Shown: positions 7,501-15,612 of the stretch, in pieces | Layout of the letters: each line of letters opens with the position of its first letter | Position numbering within the stretch: the first letter of the stretch is position 1 | Assembly (NCBI GenBank): GCA_001783185.1 | Contig: MFQY01000042.1 | Location: forward strand, 553-41,473 | Direction: 5' to 3' | Source: Candidatus Magasanikbacteria bacterium RIFOXYC2_FULL_40_16 | GTDB lineage: Bacteria > Patescibacteriota > Patescibacteriia > Magasanikbacterales > UBA922 | Length of the DNA: 40,921 nt | Notes under the pieces: generated by a model | What the model was told of the DNA's origin: nothing | What the model saw: only the letters and a program-made list of their open reading frames with translations | The model's database searches: none | Made by a program: the position numbers and the translations under genes

Positions 7501-7557
7501 AATTCCGAACCCGCCCCCCGACTGAGTCGGGGGGCGGGGGCGGGAAGCTCTTTGGAA
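7501..7557 (+). other. Very GC-rich palindrome between tuf and rpsJ
   Basis: Positions 7510-7538 are a perfect palindrome (14 bp each side of one central G) containing the CCCGACTnAGTCGGG core found elsewhere in the window, closed further out by AATTCC/GGAATT. It lacks a T tract, so it is not a classical terminator. It may protect the tuf mRNA 3' end or tune rpsJ expression. Confidence 0.75.
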
Positions 7558-7564
7558 TTAAATT

Positions 7565-7915
7565 ATGACAGCTACAAAAACAGACAAAAAAAATCAACAA
7601 ACAGAATCAAATCAAAAAATAAGAATCAAGATTTGCGCATACGACAATAAGATTATTGATATTGCGACAAAAACCATTATCAATACGGCTGAACGCAACA
7701 ATGCAAAAGTGGTAGGCCCGGTGCCTTTGCCAACCGCGAAAAAGAAGTTTACGGTTAATCGCGCGACTTTTGTTCACAAAACAGCCGCGGAACAATATGA
7801 GATTCGTGTTCACAAGAGATTGATTGATATTTTGGACGCAAACCCTAAAGCGATTGACGCTCTTATGAGTTTGAATTTACCGGCTGGTGTTGATGTTGAG
7901 ATAAAAATGTCATAA
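7565..7915 (+). CDS. rpsJ: 30S ribosomal protein uS10
   Basis: 116 aa. Residues 19-116 (RIKICAYDNKIIDIATKTI, VVGPVPLPTAKKKFTV, YEIRVHKRLIDI, LPAGVDVEIKM) are the complete uS10 fold. An extra N-terminal 18-residue polar tail is present. uS10 normally heads the operon directly before rplC; here 376 bp containing a strong promoter intervene, so rpsJ is probably cotranscribed with tuf instead. Confidence 0.97.
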   Translation: MTATKTDKKNQQTESNQKIRIKICAYDNKIIDIATKTIINTAERNNAKVVGPVPLPTAKKKFTVNRATFVHKTAAEQYEIRVHKRLIDILDANPKAIDALMSLNLPAGVDVEIKMS

Positions 7916-7947
7916 AAATGCTTGAAAAGTTAAGCTTTTGAGGGCAC

Positions 7948-7976
7948 TTGACAGAAAAATTAAAATAGTGTAAAAT
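7948..7976 (+). promoter_or_regulatory. Main promoter of the rplC-secY operon
   Basis: TTGACA (7948-7953), a 17-bp spacer and TAAAAT (7971-7976). The start would be near 7983, giving an mRNA leader of about 309 nt before rplC. Confidence 0.88.
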
Positions 7977-7982
7977 TAGCGC

Positions 7983-8291
7983 ACAAGAAAAATAAATGCC
8001 GTAAACAAATTAGATAAGATTTCTCGGCTTAGTCGGGTAAAAAACATCTAGTAAGAATATAGGCATGAGAGGAAAAAGCAACCAAAACAAACTACAATAA
8101 AGGCCCAACCACGAAAATTGCCTTTGGTGGCTCACTCGTGGCAAGAAAATGGCTAGAAGGTAGTACTAATCATAAATTTAAACAGATTTATTTATAAAAT
8201 TTAAACAGATTTACTCTGTCTAAATCAATTATTATTTATTCTGTCTAAATCAATGAATAGGGTTGTCTTCTGGCTTTTTTAATATAATGTT
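7983..8291 (+). promoter_or_regulatory. Long structured leader of the ribosomal operon
   Basis: This stretch has no gene. It holds a CTCGGC/GTCGGG hairpin near 8023-8038, a CCACGA (8109-8114)/TCGTGG (8136-8141) pair related to a repeat at 29313-29420, a 17-bp direct repeat at 8174-8190 and 8197-8213, and a 15-bp direct repeat at 8215-8229 and 8240-8254. GATTTA/TAAATC words within these can form alternative stems. A role in ribosomal-protein autoregulation is plausible but unproven; no known L4 or S10 leader motif is recognised. Confidence 0.5.
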
Positions 8292-9056
8292 ATGAAATTT
8301 ATTCTTGGTACAAAAATTGGAATGACGCAATTGTTTCGAAAAGATGGAACAGTAGTTCCGGTTACTCGCGTTAACGCGGGTCCTTGCGTTGTTGCCCAAG
8401 TTAAAACAGACAAGAAGGATAATGTTAATTCTATTCAGGTTGGTTTTTTTGAACAAAAGAAATTTCGTCTAAATAAAGCGGAACAGGGTCATTTAAAAGA
8501 TTTACCAAGCGTAAGAATACTTAGAGAATTTAGAAGCGAAAATGAAGTCGGTCTTAAAAGAGGTGATAAATTTACCGTGGAAACCTTTGCGCCGGGTGAA
8601 AAAGTAAAGGTAACAGGCTGGTCAAAAGGAAAAGGTTTTCAAGGTGTAGTTAAAAGACATCATTTCCGAGGCGGTCCCGCTTCTCATGGTCATAAAGATA
8701 ATTTGCGTATGCCGGGAAGTATTGGAGCCGGCGGAGTGCAAAGAGTATTTAAAGGAATGCGCATGGCTGGTCATATGGGCGATGCTCAAGTTTCTATAAA
8801 TAATTTGGAAATAATTGAGGTTTTTCCGGAAGAGAATATTCTCGCGATTAAAGGCGCTGTACCGGGAGCTAAAGGAAGTTTGTTATTGATTTCTACTCCT
8901 GAAGGGGATATTAAAGTAGAAGTTGAAAAATCGAAAAAAGAAGTTGAGCCCACAGGTGAGGGAACACTCATCCCGATTTCACATCGGGACGAAATCCCGA
9001 CCGATGCCGAGAAAGTAAAAGAAGAAGCGCCGGTTGGGGCTGAAGAAAAAAAATAA
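8292..9056 (+). CDS. rplC: 50S ribosomal protein uL3
   Basis: 254 aa. MKFILGTKIGMTQLF, the VTGWSKGKGFQGVVKRHHF segment and GSIGAGGVQRVFKGMRMAGH, the loop reaching the peptidyl-transferase centre, identify uL3. The protein is about 45 residues longer than usual. The extra C-terminus is rich in K/E, and 8970-9005 contains two short overlapping palindromes (CCCGAT/ATCGGG and TCGGGA/TCCCGA) encoding a HRDEIPTDAE-like stretch, suggesting repeat DNA entered the frame. First gene of the operon. Confidence 0.97.
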   Translation: MKFILGTKIGMTQLFRKDGTVVPVTRVNAGPCVVAQVKTDKKDNVNSIQVGFFEQKKFRLNKAEQGHLKDLPSVRILREFRSENEVGLKRGDKFTVETFAPGEKVKVTGWSKGKGFQGVVKRHHFRGGPASHGHKDNLRMPGSIGAGGVQRVFKGMRMAGHMGDAQVSINNLEIIEVFPEENILAIKGAVPGAKGSLLLISTPEGDIKVEVEKSKKEVEPTGEGTLIPISHRDEIPTDAEKVKEEAPVGAEEKK

Positions 9057-9084
9057 TAAATTAATGATGACAGATTTAAAAAGT

Positions 9085-9717
9085 ATGGCAAAAGCAGTGA
9101 TCTACAATATTCAAGGCAAAGAAAGTGGTTCAATTGAATTGAATGATGAGGTTTTTGGCGTTAAATCAAAAATGTCAGTGATTCATCAAGTTTATCTTGC
9201 TTTGATGGCCAATGCTCGCGAACCTTGGGCTCATACAAAAAATAAGGGCGAGATTCGCGGTGGCGGAAAAAAACCTTGGAAACAAAAAGGCACCGGTAGA
9301 GCGCGTCATGGATCTATTCGTTCACCGATTTGGCGAGGTGGCGGCGTGACATTTGGTCCTTTGAATATCAGAAATTATAAACAAAAAGTTAATAAAAAAA
9401 CAAAAAGGACTGCCGTGCGTATGTGTCTTTCCGATAAGGTTGTTGATGGTAAATTTATTGTGTTGGAAACTTTGCCTACAGACGGCAAAACAAAAGCCAT
9501 AGCGCAATTACGCGCGATATTGCCGGGTTTGAAAAAGACTACTTTGTTGGTGACGCCAAAAAATGATGAGACAATACAAAGAGCGACTAACAATATTCCT
9601 ATGTTGGATTTACAGACAGCGTCAGATATAAATGTAATTGATTTGTTACATCATCAGTATGTTATAACGACAAAAGACGGTGTAAAGGAATTAGAACAGA
9701 GATTAAACAAAGATTAA
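9085..9717 (+). CDS. rplD: 50S ribosomal protein uL4
   Basis: 210 aa from ATG 9085. AKAVIYNIQGKESGSIELND, GGGKKPWKQKGTGRARHGS and WRGGGVTFGP, the exit-tunnel loop, are uL4 signatures. In-frame ATGs at 9064 and 9067 would add six or seven residues (MMTDLKS) that resemble the ends of the spacer repeats upstream of uL23, uL14 and others. The family N-terminus favours 9085, but the choice is open. It lies 28 bp after rplC. Confidence 0.95.
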   Translation: MAKAVIYNIQGKESGSIELNDEVFGVKSKMSVIHQVYLALMANAREPWAHTKNKGEIRGGGKKPWKQKGTGRARHGSIRSPIWRGGGVTFGPLNIRNYKQKVNKKTKRTAVRMCLSDKVVDGKFIVLETLPTDGKTKAIAQLRAILPGLKKTTLLVTPKNDETIQRATNNIPMLDLQTASDINVIDLLHHQYVITTKDGVKELEQRLNKD

Positions 9718-9730
9718 ATAAATAAACTTT

Positions 9731-9805
9731 GCGGTAAGAGTCGCAGTAGACCAACGGGATCCTTCGCTCGGTCGCTTCACTCCCAACCGCTCAGGATGAC
9801 AAATT
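9731..9805 (+). repeat. Spacer repeat (GGGATGACA family), copy 1
   Basis: One of six related 75-100 bp repeats in spacers of this operon. Shared parts in order: GTAAGAG, GACCAACG, GATCC-TCGCTCGGTC, CCCAACCGCTC, GGATGACA-AATTT. ATCC/GGAT and CGGT/ACCG can pair to make a hairpin. The repeat ends directly at the rplW start and supplies an in-frame ATG at 9796. Confidence 0.85.
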
Positions 9806-9813
9806 TATATAGT

Positions 9814-10275
9814 ATGGGTTTACTTGATAAGCTAAAAAAGAAAGATAAAATTGAAAAAGAAACAGATTCAAAAAAATCTGCTGATGTTAAAGTTGAAGAA
9901 AAAAAGAAAGATAAAATTGAAAAAGAAACAATCAAGAAACCGGAAGTGAAAAAGGAAGAAAAAACAGCAAGCAAAACCAATCCGTTGAGCCATATCTCAA
10001 ATAAGATATTGGTTAAACCGTTAATCAGTGAAAAAGCGGCGATTGGCGAACAGGAAGGGCTTTATGTTTTTGTCGTTAGCAAAGACGCTAATAAATATCA
10101 AATAAAAGAAGCGGTAAAGGAAGTTTATGGAGAGACGCCGGAGAAAATCAGAGTGGTAAATGTTGAAGGCAAGAGAACTTATGGTGGAAAAAGAGAGGGT
10201 AAAAGACAGGACTGGAAAAAAGCATTTGTGAAAATGCCAAAAGGCAAAACTATTAATATTCATGAAGGTGTTTAA
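9814..10275 (+). CDS. rplW: 50S ribosomal protein uL23 with charged N-terminal extension
   Basis: 153 aa from ATG 9814. The uL23 domain covers residues about 58-153 (ILVKPLISEKA, YVFVVSKDANKYQIKEAV, VNVEGKRTYGGKREG). The first 57 residues are a Lys/Glu-rich extension with a near-repeat (KKKDKIEKET appears twice) and are likely disordered. The alternative ATG at 9796 is contributed by the preceding repeat and would add MTNLYS. uL23 sits at the tunnel exit, where SRP and trigger factor dock, so the extension may face nascent-chain factors. Confidence 0.95.
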   Translation: MGLLDKLKKKDKIEKETDSKKSADVKVEEKKKDKIEKETIKKPEVKKEEKTASKTNPLSHISNKILVKPLISEKAAIGEQEGLYVFVVSKDANKYQIKEAVKEVYGETPEKIRVVNVEGKRTYGGKREGKRQDWKKAFVKMPKGKTINIHEGV

Positions 10276-10278
10276 AAT

Positions 10279-11124
10279 ATGGGAATAAAGATATACAAAC
10301 CAACTACCCCGGGAAGACGTAAAGCAAGCGTCCAGGATTTTTCTGATATCACAAAAAAACATCCGGAGAAAAGTCTTACTGTGATCTTGAAAAAGAATTG
10401 CGGCCGTAATAATACCGGCAGAATTACTGTCAGACACCAAGGTGGCGGATCTAAAAGACTTTACAGAATAGTTGATTTTAAAAGACAAAATTTTGATGTC
10501 GCGGGAGAAGTGATTGCGATTGAATACGATCCTAATCGCGGTTCAAGAATTGCTTTAGTTTTGTTTACAGATAATACAAAATCATATATTATTGCCGCGG
10601 AAGGAATGAAAGTGGGCGATAAAGTATTATCTTCTCAAAAAAAGATTGAAGCGGTTCCGGGAAACAGAATGCCGTTAAAATATATTCCTGTAGGTTTATT
10701 TATTTATAATATTGAATTAACCCCGGGTAAAGGCGGACAAATCGTCAAAGGCGCCGGCACTGCGTCACAGTTACAAGTATTTGAAGCCGGTATGGCGCAG
10801 TTGAAGCTTCCGTCAGGAGAAATAAGAATGGTCAGCGAGGATTGCGCTGCCACTGTTGGTAGAATAAGCAATCCGGATTTCAAATTAGTTAGATTGGGTA
10901 AAGCCGGCAGAATGAGACACAAAGGAATAAGACCAACCGTAAAAGGAAAAAATATGAACCCGGTTGATCACCCGCATGGTGGTGGAGAAGGTCACAGTCC
11001 GATCGGTCTTAAAGGCGGTCCAAAGACCCCTTGGGGCAAGAAGGCTCTTGGTGTTAAGACAAGACAAAGAGGCAAATGGAGTGATAAGTTTATAGTTAAG
11101 AGAAGAAGAGGAAAAAATAATTAA
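10279..11124 (+). CDS. rplB: 50S ribosomal protein uL2
   Basis: 281 aa, normal length. [55 protein letters not shown] and [17 protein letters not shown] (the loop with the conserved histidine near the peptidyl-transferase centre) are diagnostic. It starts 3 bp after rplW. AAGGTG lies 9-14 nt upstream of the ATG; it is one of very few near-Shine-Dalgarno sequences in the window. Confidence 0.98.
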   Translation: MGIKIYKPTTPGRRKASVQDFSDITKKHPEKSLTVILKKNCGRNNTGRITVRHQGGGSKRLYRIVDFKRQNFDVAGEVIAIEYDPNRGSRIALVLFTDNTKSYIIAAEGMKVGDKVLSSQKKIEAVPGNRMPLKYIPVGLFIYNIELTPGKGGQIVKGAGTASQLQVFEAGMAQLKLPSGEIRMVSEDCAATVGRISNPDFKLVRLGKAGRMRHKGIRPTVKGKNMNPVDHPHGGGEGHSPIGLKGGPKTPWGKKALGVKTRQRGKWSDKFIVKRRRGKNN

Positions 11125-11134
11125 TTAATTTTAT

Positions 11135-11455
11135 ATGTCAAGAAGTTTAAAAAAAGGCCCTTATACTGATGAAAAGTTGATGAAAAAGGTCAAAAAAGCG
11201 CTGGCTACAGGCGACAAGAAATCAATAAAAACTTGGGCGCGCGCGTCTACTATTACTCCGGAAATGGTGGGTCTTTCTTTTGCCGTGCATAACGGAAGAG
11301 ACTTTTTGAATGTTTATGTTGATGAAAATATGGTTGGACATAAACTGGGTGAGTTTTCTTTGACAAGAAAATTTGTAAAACATGGTGGTAAGATGCAGAA
11401 AGCGCAGGAAAAGGAAGAAAACGCCGCCCCTGCTGTCCCCGCTAATAATAAATAG
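11135..11455 (+). CDS. rpsS: 30S ribosomal protein uS19
   Basis: 106 aa. [34 protein letters not shown] and [12 protein letters not shown] are canonical. The C-terminus carries about a dozen extra residues rich in Ala, Glu and Pro. It lies 10 bp after rplB with an AT-rich start context. Confidence 0.97.
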   Translation: MSRSLKKGPYTDEKLMKKVKKALATGDKKSIKTWARASTITPEMVGLSFAVHNGRDFLNVYVDENMVGHKLGEFSLTRKFVKHGGKMQKAQEKEENAAPAVPANNK

Positions 11456-11466
11456 ACTGATTTAAT

Positions 11467-11973
11467 ATGGATAAATTACAAACAAAAGCGACAATAAAAG
11501 GACTGAGAGTGGCTCCAAGGAAAGTCCGTCTGCTGATTGACCTTATTCGCGGTATGCAAGTTGATAGAGCTATTGAACAGCTGGAAATTTCAAAAAAAGA
11601 CGCTGCTCGCGAAGTTCTTAAATTATTGAAATCAGCGATAGCCAATGCTCGACATAATCATCAATTAAAGACAGAAACTTTGGTAATCAAAATTGCTTTT
11701 GTTGATGGTGGAGCGACTTTACACCGATGGACGCCTAGAGCTATGGGCAGAGCAACCCCGATCAGAAAAAGAACCGCTCATGTTACTTTAATTTTGGAAG
11801 GCGAGGTTGATGAAAAGGCGGTTAAGAAAGTTTCCACCAAAGGCGGATCCGCCTCTGGCGGAAAGGTTGGTAAAGAACTAGTTAAAAAAGAAAAAAAAGA
11901 AATTGAAGAAATAAAAGGAGAAAATACTGATGTTAAGACCTCGACAACCAAGAAGGCAAAAAATAAAAAATAA
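11467..11973 (+). CDS. rplV: 50S ribosomal protein uL22 with palindromic insert in its tail
   Basis: 168 aa. The core (GLRVAPRKVRLLIDLIRGM, AIANARHNHQL, TLHRWTPRAMGRATPIRKRT, the tunnel hairpin) ends near residue 117. The remaining 50 residues are Lys/Glu/Thr-rich. Bases 11831-11863 in this tail form a near-perfect palindrome encoding STKGGSASGG; almost the same sequence is in frame inside aspS (26461-26490). This is good evidence for a mobile palindromic repeat tolerated in coding sequence. Confidence 0.96.
   Translation: MDKLQTKATIKGLRVAPRKVRLLIDLIRGMQVDRAIEQLEISKKDAAREVLKLLKSAIANARHNHQLKTETLVIKIAFVDGGATLHRWTPRAMGRATPIRKRTAHVTLILEGEVDEKAVKKVSTKGGSASGGKVGKELVKKEKKEIEEIKGENTDVKTSTTKKAKNKK
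11831..11863. repeat. In-frame palindromic element in rplV
   Basis: The 33-bp segment is centred on GGCGGATCCGCC and is almost its own reverse complement. It differs at only a few positions from aspS 26461-26490, although the two host proteins are unrelated. Confidence 0.8.
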
Positions 11974-11999
11974 ATAATTAAGTAAACAGATTATAATTT

Positions 12000-12698
12000 A
12001 TGGGACATAAAGTTCATCCAAGAATTCACAGAATACAAGTTATATACACTTGGGATTCAAGATGGTTTGGAAAGAAAAAATATGCTAAGTATGCGGAACA
12101 GGATGTAAGCATCCGTGAATTTTTGATGAAAAAATTTAAAGACGCCCATATTGATTCTATCGGTGTTGAAAGAGGACCGAAGAATATGACAGTTACGGTA
12201 TTTGCGGCCAAGCCGGGATTTATTATTGGTCGGGGCGGACAAGGTCTTGAAGATTTGAGAAAAGAAATTGAAAGAAAATATTTACAAATGTCTTTAAAAG
12301 TTAAATTGAATATTCAGGAAGTTCATTCACCGGCTTTGTCAGCTTCTGTGATTGCGCAGACTGTTGCCGCTGAAATTGAAAAACGCATGCCTTTCCGCAG
12401 GGTGATGAAACAATCAATTGAAAAAGTTATGAAAGCGGGCGCGCAAGGCGTGAAGATTTGTTTGTCAGGCCGTTTGAACGGAGTTGACATTGCGCGTACG
12501 GAAAAATTATCGGCCGGAAAAGTGCCGTTAATCACGCTTAGAAGCGATGTTGATTATTGTCTGTATGAGGCTAACACCACTTATGGCAAGATTGGCGTGA
12601 AAGTGTGGGTTTATCATGGAGAAATTTTTGGAAGAAAAGATAAATTTAGCAAGACGGAAGAGCCGGAAAGCAAAGAAAATAAAGAAAAAAGAAAATAA
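12000..12698 (+). CDS. rpsC: 30S ribosomal protein uS3
   Basis: 232 aa. MGHKVHPRIHRI at the N-terminus, a KH domain with the FIIGRGGQGLEDLRKEI signature (about residues 75-92), and the C-terminal GVKVWVYHGEIFG strand identify uS3, which lines the mRNA entry channel. It ends in a short Lys/Glu tail. It lies 26 bp after rplV. Confidence 0.98.
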   Translation: MGHKVHPRIHRIQVIYTWDSRWFGKKKYAKYAEQDVSIREFLMKKFKDAHIDSIGVERGPKNMTVTVFAAKPGFIIGRGGQGLEDLRKEIERKYLQMSLKVKLNIQEVHSPALSASVIAQTVAAEIEKRMPFRRVMKQSIEKVMKAGAQGVKICLSGRLNGVDIARTEKLSAGKVPLITLRSDVDYCLYEANTTYGKIGVKVWVYHGEIFGRKDKFSKTEEPESKENKEKRK

Positions 12699-12707
12699 TA
12701 ATTTTAT

Positions 12708-13118
12708 ATGTTATTGCCAAAAAAAGTAAAACATAGAAAATGGCACAAGCCAAGAAGGAATAACAAAGGTGTTGCGACAAGAGCAAATACCGTGGCTTTT
12801 GGCAGTTTTGGTCTTAAATCAATGGATAACGCCTGGGTTACATCAAGACAAATTGAATCCGCGCGCCGTGTTTTAACAAGATATGTCAGACGTGGAGGTA
12901 AAATTTGGATTCGTATTTTTCCTGATAGACCGGTTACAACCAAAGGCAACGAAATGCCTATGGGAAAAGGCAAAGGTACGCCAGATCATTATGTTTGCAC
13001 TGTAAAACCGGGTACTGTTATGTTTGAAATGGCCGGAGTTTCGGATGATAAAGCAGTAGAGGCTTTAGTATTGGCAGGGCATAAATTACCTCTAAAAGCT
13101 AAAGTTGTTAAGAAATAA
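12708..13118 (+). CDS. rplP: 50S ribosomal protein uL16
   Basis: 136 aa, standard length. MLLPKKVKHRKWHK, WVTSRQIESARRVLTRYVRRGGK and the RIFPDRPVTTKGNEMPMGKGKG loop near the A-site tRNA are diagnostic. It lies 9 bp after rpsC. Confidence 0.98.
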   Translation: MLLPKKVKHRKWHKPRRNNKGVATRANTVAFGSFGLKSMDNAWVTSRQIESARRVLTRYVRRGGKIWIRIFPDRPVTTKGNEMPMGKGKGTPDHYVCTVKPGTVMFEMAGVSDDKAVEALVLAGHKLPLKAKVVKK

Positions 13119-13129
13119 ATTAATGATGT

Positions 13130-13324
13130 ATGGATATCAATGAAATCAAAAATAAATCTATAAAAGATTTAAAAGAATTATTGGAAGAAAAAAGAGGAAA
13201 ATTGCGCGATATGCGTTTTAATGTAAGTAGCGCGCAGATAAAGAATGTCAGGGATTTAAGAAAAAATAGAAAAGATATCGCTCAGATTTTGACATTAATA
13301 AATACGCAAAATAAAGAAGTTTAA
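13130..13324 (+). CDS. rpmC: 50S ribosomal protein uL29
   Basis: 64 aa helical hairpin protein (IKNKSIKDLKELLEEKRGKL, LRKNRKDIAQILTLIN), standard length and position between rplP and rpsQ. Confidence 0.95.
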   Translation: MDINEIKNKSIKDLKELLEEKRGKLRDMRFNVSSAQIKNVRDLRKNRKDIAQILTLINTQNKEV

Positions 13325-13341
13325 TTAAAATAATCCAATTG

Positions 13342-13432
13342 AGTGGAAAGAGCAGAAACAGACCAACGAGATCCCTCGCTCGGTCATCCCGACTTAAAGT
13401 CGGGACTCCCGACCGCTCGGGATGACAGATTT
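13342..13432 (+). repeat. Spacer repeat (GGGATGACA family), copy 2
   Basis: Same module order as the other copies, with an added TCCCGACTTAAAGTCGGGA hairpin in the middle. Its terminal ATG (13422) opens a five-codon frame whose TGA overlaps the rpsQ start as ATGA. Confidence 0.85.
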
Positions 13433-13435
13433 TAT

Positions 13436-13708
13436 ATGAATACTAAAAAAAGTGAAACAACTAAAAAGGAAGTTACACGCCGACAGTTTGAAGGTGAGGT
13501 GGTTAGCGTTGTGGAAAATAAGACTATTCATGTATTGGTTAAGACAAAGAAAATGCATCCTAAATACAAGAAGCAGTATCTTACACACAAAAAATACGCT
13601 GTCCACGATGAGGCTAATACGGCAAAAGTTGGTGATGTGGTTTTGTTTCAGGAGTGCAGACCGATTAGTAAGACAAAAAAGAATAGATTAATAAAAGTAA
13701 TAAAATAA
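13436..13708 (+). CDS. rpsQ: 30S ribosomal protein uS17
   Basis: 90 aa from ATG 13436. [20 protein letters not shown] and [17 protein letters not shown] are uS17 hallmarks. A longer reading back to 13343 would translate the spacer repeat and is rejected. The five-codon frame from 13422 ends in a TGA overlapping this start (ATGA), so reinitiation coupling is possible. Confidence 0.96.
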   Translation: MNTKKSETTKKEVTRRQFEGEVVSVVENKTIHVLVKTKKMHPKYKKQYLTHKKYAVHDEANTAKVGDVVLFQECRPISKTKKNRLIKVIK

Positions 13709-13720
13709 TTAAGTGTATCC

Positions 13721-13820
13721 GCGCGGTAAGAGCAGAGCAAAACAACGGGATCCCTTCCCGCCATCCGGCGGGACAGGCCGTTCGGTCGCTCCGCTTCCAA
13801 CCTCTCGGGATGACAAATTT
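13721..13820 (+). repeat. Spacer repeat (GGGATGACA family), copy 3
   Basis: The longest copy, carrying a TCCCGCCATCCGGCGGGA hairpin inside. It ends GGGATGACAAATTT at the rplN start and supplies an in-frame ATG at 13810. Confidence 0.85.
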
Positions 13821-13827
13821 AAATGGT

Positions 13828-14199
13828 ATGATTCAACACAGATCAATGTTAAAAGTAGCGGATAATACAGGCGCGAAAAAGCTGATGTGCATTCGTGTGC
13901 TTGGTGGTTACAAAAAAAGATATGCGCAACTTGGCGACATAATTACTTGTTCTGTAAAGGAAGCCGTACCTCATGGTATGGTAAAGAAGAGTGAAATTGT
14001 TCATGCTGTTATTGTGCGTCAAAGAAAAGAGAAAAGAAGAAAAGACGGCACATATATAAGATTTGATGAAAATGCGGTTGTGATTATCAATAAGAAAGAC
14101 AAAGAACCGAAAGGGACGCGTATTTTTGGACCGGTTGCCCGCGAATTGCGCGCTAAAGGATATAAAAAGATTATTTCTCTGGCTCCGGAAGTGCTTTAA
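13828..14199 (+). CDS. rplN: 50S ribosomal protein uL14
   Basis: 123 aa from ATG 13828. [21 protein letters not shown], the RVLGG turn, [16 protein letters not shown] and [13 protein letters not shown] are diagnostic. The repeat-derived ATG at 13810 would prepend MTNLNG, which family members lack. Confidence 0.97.
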   Translation: MIQHRSMLKVADNTGAKKLMCIRVLGGYKKRYAQLGDIITCSVKEAVPHGMVKKSEIVHAVIVRQRKEKRRKDGTYIRFDENAVVIINKKDKEPKGTRIFGPVARELRAKGYKKIISLAPEVL

Positions 14200-14299
14200 A
14201 TAGGCATTAGCTGTCAGAATATATAGGGATTAGTCATTATTAAATATTATTAAAAATATAACTAAATATTCTAAACGCTAAACCCTAATTGCTAAAAAT

Positions 14300-14617
14300 A
14301 TGAAAATAAAAACAGGGGACAATGTAAAAGTATTAAGTGGAAGAGATCGCGGTAAAACCGGCAAGGTTATTCAGGTTTTGAAATCTAAGAAAAACGGTCA
14401 AAATTATGCGGTTGTTGAGGGTGTTAATTTGAGAAAGAAACATCTTAAAACACGAAAGGCCGGAGAAAAAGGGCAAACGATTGAATTATCTTTTCCGATT
14501 CATATCAGCAATGTAATGGTTATTGATTCAAATACAAAAAAGACAACCAGAGTAGGGTATAAAGTGGAAGGCAAAGAGAAGAAAAGAATTTCAAAAAAAA
14601 GCGGTGAATTTATATAA
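14300..14617 (+). CDS. rplX: 50S ribosomal protein uL24
   Basis: 105 aa. KIKTGDNVKVLSGRDRGKTGKV is the KOW motif, followed by VVEGVNLRKKHLK and the SFPIHISNVMVID strand. It is preceded by a 100-bp AT-rich spacer with no clear element. Confidence 0.97.
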   Translation: MKIKTGDNVKVLSGRDRGKTGKVIQVLKSKKNGQNYAVVEGVNLRKKHLKTRKAGEKGQTIELSFPIHISNVMVIDSNTKKTTRVGYKVEGKEKKRISKKSGEFI

Positions 14618-14723
14618 AAGTTTATAGCCAATAGTTCATAGCCAATAATTTGATAAAATGCGATATAAGTGAACTAAGTAAAGTAACCTATTGGCTATTG
14701 GCTCCGAACTAATAACTATTATT
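14618..14723 (+). repeat. AGCCAATAGTTC spacer repeat, copy 1
   Basis: The rplX-rplE spacer begins with AGCCAATAGTTC words and ends with their inverse TATTGGCTATTGGCTC and GAACTA words, so it can fold on itself. Related spacers are at 16009-16116, 21466-21490, 27613-27696 and 40016-40047. Confidence 0.75.
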
Positions 14724-15269
14724 ATGAAATCAGTATTATACCAACAATATAAGAAAGAAATTGTGCCGGCTCTTAAAAAAGAGTTTGGATACAAAAATGT
14801 AATGCAAGTGCCTAAATTGGAAAAGGTGGTTATTAATGTTGGTTATGGAAAACACGCAAAAGAAAAAAATTATGTTGAACACGTGGAAAAAGTTTTGTCG
14901 GCGATTTCCGGACAGAAGCCGATTCATAATAAATCAAAAAAATCCATTTCAAATTTTAAAATCAGGGAAGGGATGAGTATTGGCGCGTCGGTTACTATGC
15001 GTGGTAATAAAATGTATGATTTTGTTTACAAATTGGTAAATGTAACTTTCCCGCGTATCCGCGATTTTCGCGGTATAAATCCGAAAGCTTTTGATCATCA
15101 AGGTAACTATACCGTAGGAATAAAAGAACAGTTAGCCTTTCCGGAAATTACATCAAGCATGGTTGATATAATTCACGGATTGGAAATCACCTTTGTAATT
15201 AAAGGCGGAAATAAAGAGCAAAATTTTTCATTATTAAGCAAGATGGGTTTCCCATTTAGGAATAAATAA
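14724..15269 (+). CDS. rplE: 50S ribosomal protein uL5
   Basis: 181 aa from ATG 14724. YKKEIVPALKKEFGYKNVMQ, VTMRGNKMYDFVYKLVN, FPRIRDFRGI and the QLAFPEI segment identify uL5, which binds 5S rRNA and contacts P-site tRNA. Upstream in-frame codons derive from the spacer repeat and are not accepted. Confidence 0.97.
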   Translation: MKSVLYQQYKKEIVPALKKEFGYKNVMQVPKLEKVVINVGYGKHAKEKNYVEHVEKVLSAISGQKPIHNKSKKSISNFKIREGMSIGASVTMRGNKMYDFVYKLVNVTFPRIRDFRGINPKAFDHQGNYTVGIKEQLAFPEITSSMVDIIHGLEITFVIKGGNKEQNFSLLSKMGFPFRNK

Positions 15270-15285
15270 ATAATTAATAAAATAA

Positions 15286-15365
15286 TCGAGCAATAAGAGC
15301 AGAATTAGACCAACGAGATCCCTCGCTCGGTCGCTCCGCTCCCAACCGCTCGGGATGACAGATTT
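15286..15365 (+). repeat. Spacer repeat (GGGATGACA family), copy 4
   Basis: The copy closest to consensus, without an internal hairpin. It ends GGGATGACAGATTTT and supplies an in-frame ATG at 15355 before uS14. Confidence 0.85.
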
Positions 15366-15372
15366 TAAATGT

Positions 15373-15558
15373 ATGGCAACTCAAGGACAAATAGCAAAAT
15401 CAAAAAGAAAACCGAAATTTAGCACTAGAATTGTTAGACGTTGTTGGAAATGCGGAAGAAAAAGAGGCTATATTAGGCACTTTAATTTATGCAGAATTTG
15501 TTTTAGAGAACTGGCTAACGAAGGCAAGTTGCCCGGGGTAAGGAAGTCAAGCTGGTAA
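15373..15558 (+). CDS. rpsZ: 30S ribosomal protein uS14, zinc-binding short form
   Basis: 61 aa from ATG 15373. The CWKC...CRIC pairs form the zinc knuckle of the short C+ form; [10 protein letters not shown] and [17 protein letters not shown] are typical. The ATG at 15355 lies in the preceding repeat and would add MTDFKC, including an extra cysteine. Confidence 0.97.
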   Translation: MATQGQIAKSKRKPKFSTRIVRRCWKCGRKRGYIRHFNLCRICFRELANEGKLPGVRKSSW

Positions 15559-15612
15559 TAACCATTAAAACATAAAAACATTAAAACATAAAAACATTTA
15601 GAAAATTATATT

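Noticed and set aside
13343-13435. Longer uS17 with 31 extra residues
   Set aside because: The extra residues are encoded entirely by the spacer repeat.
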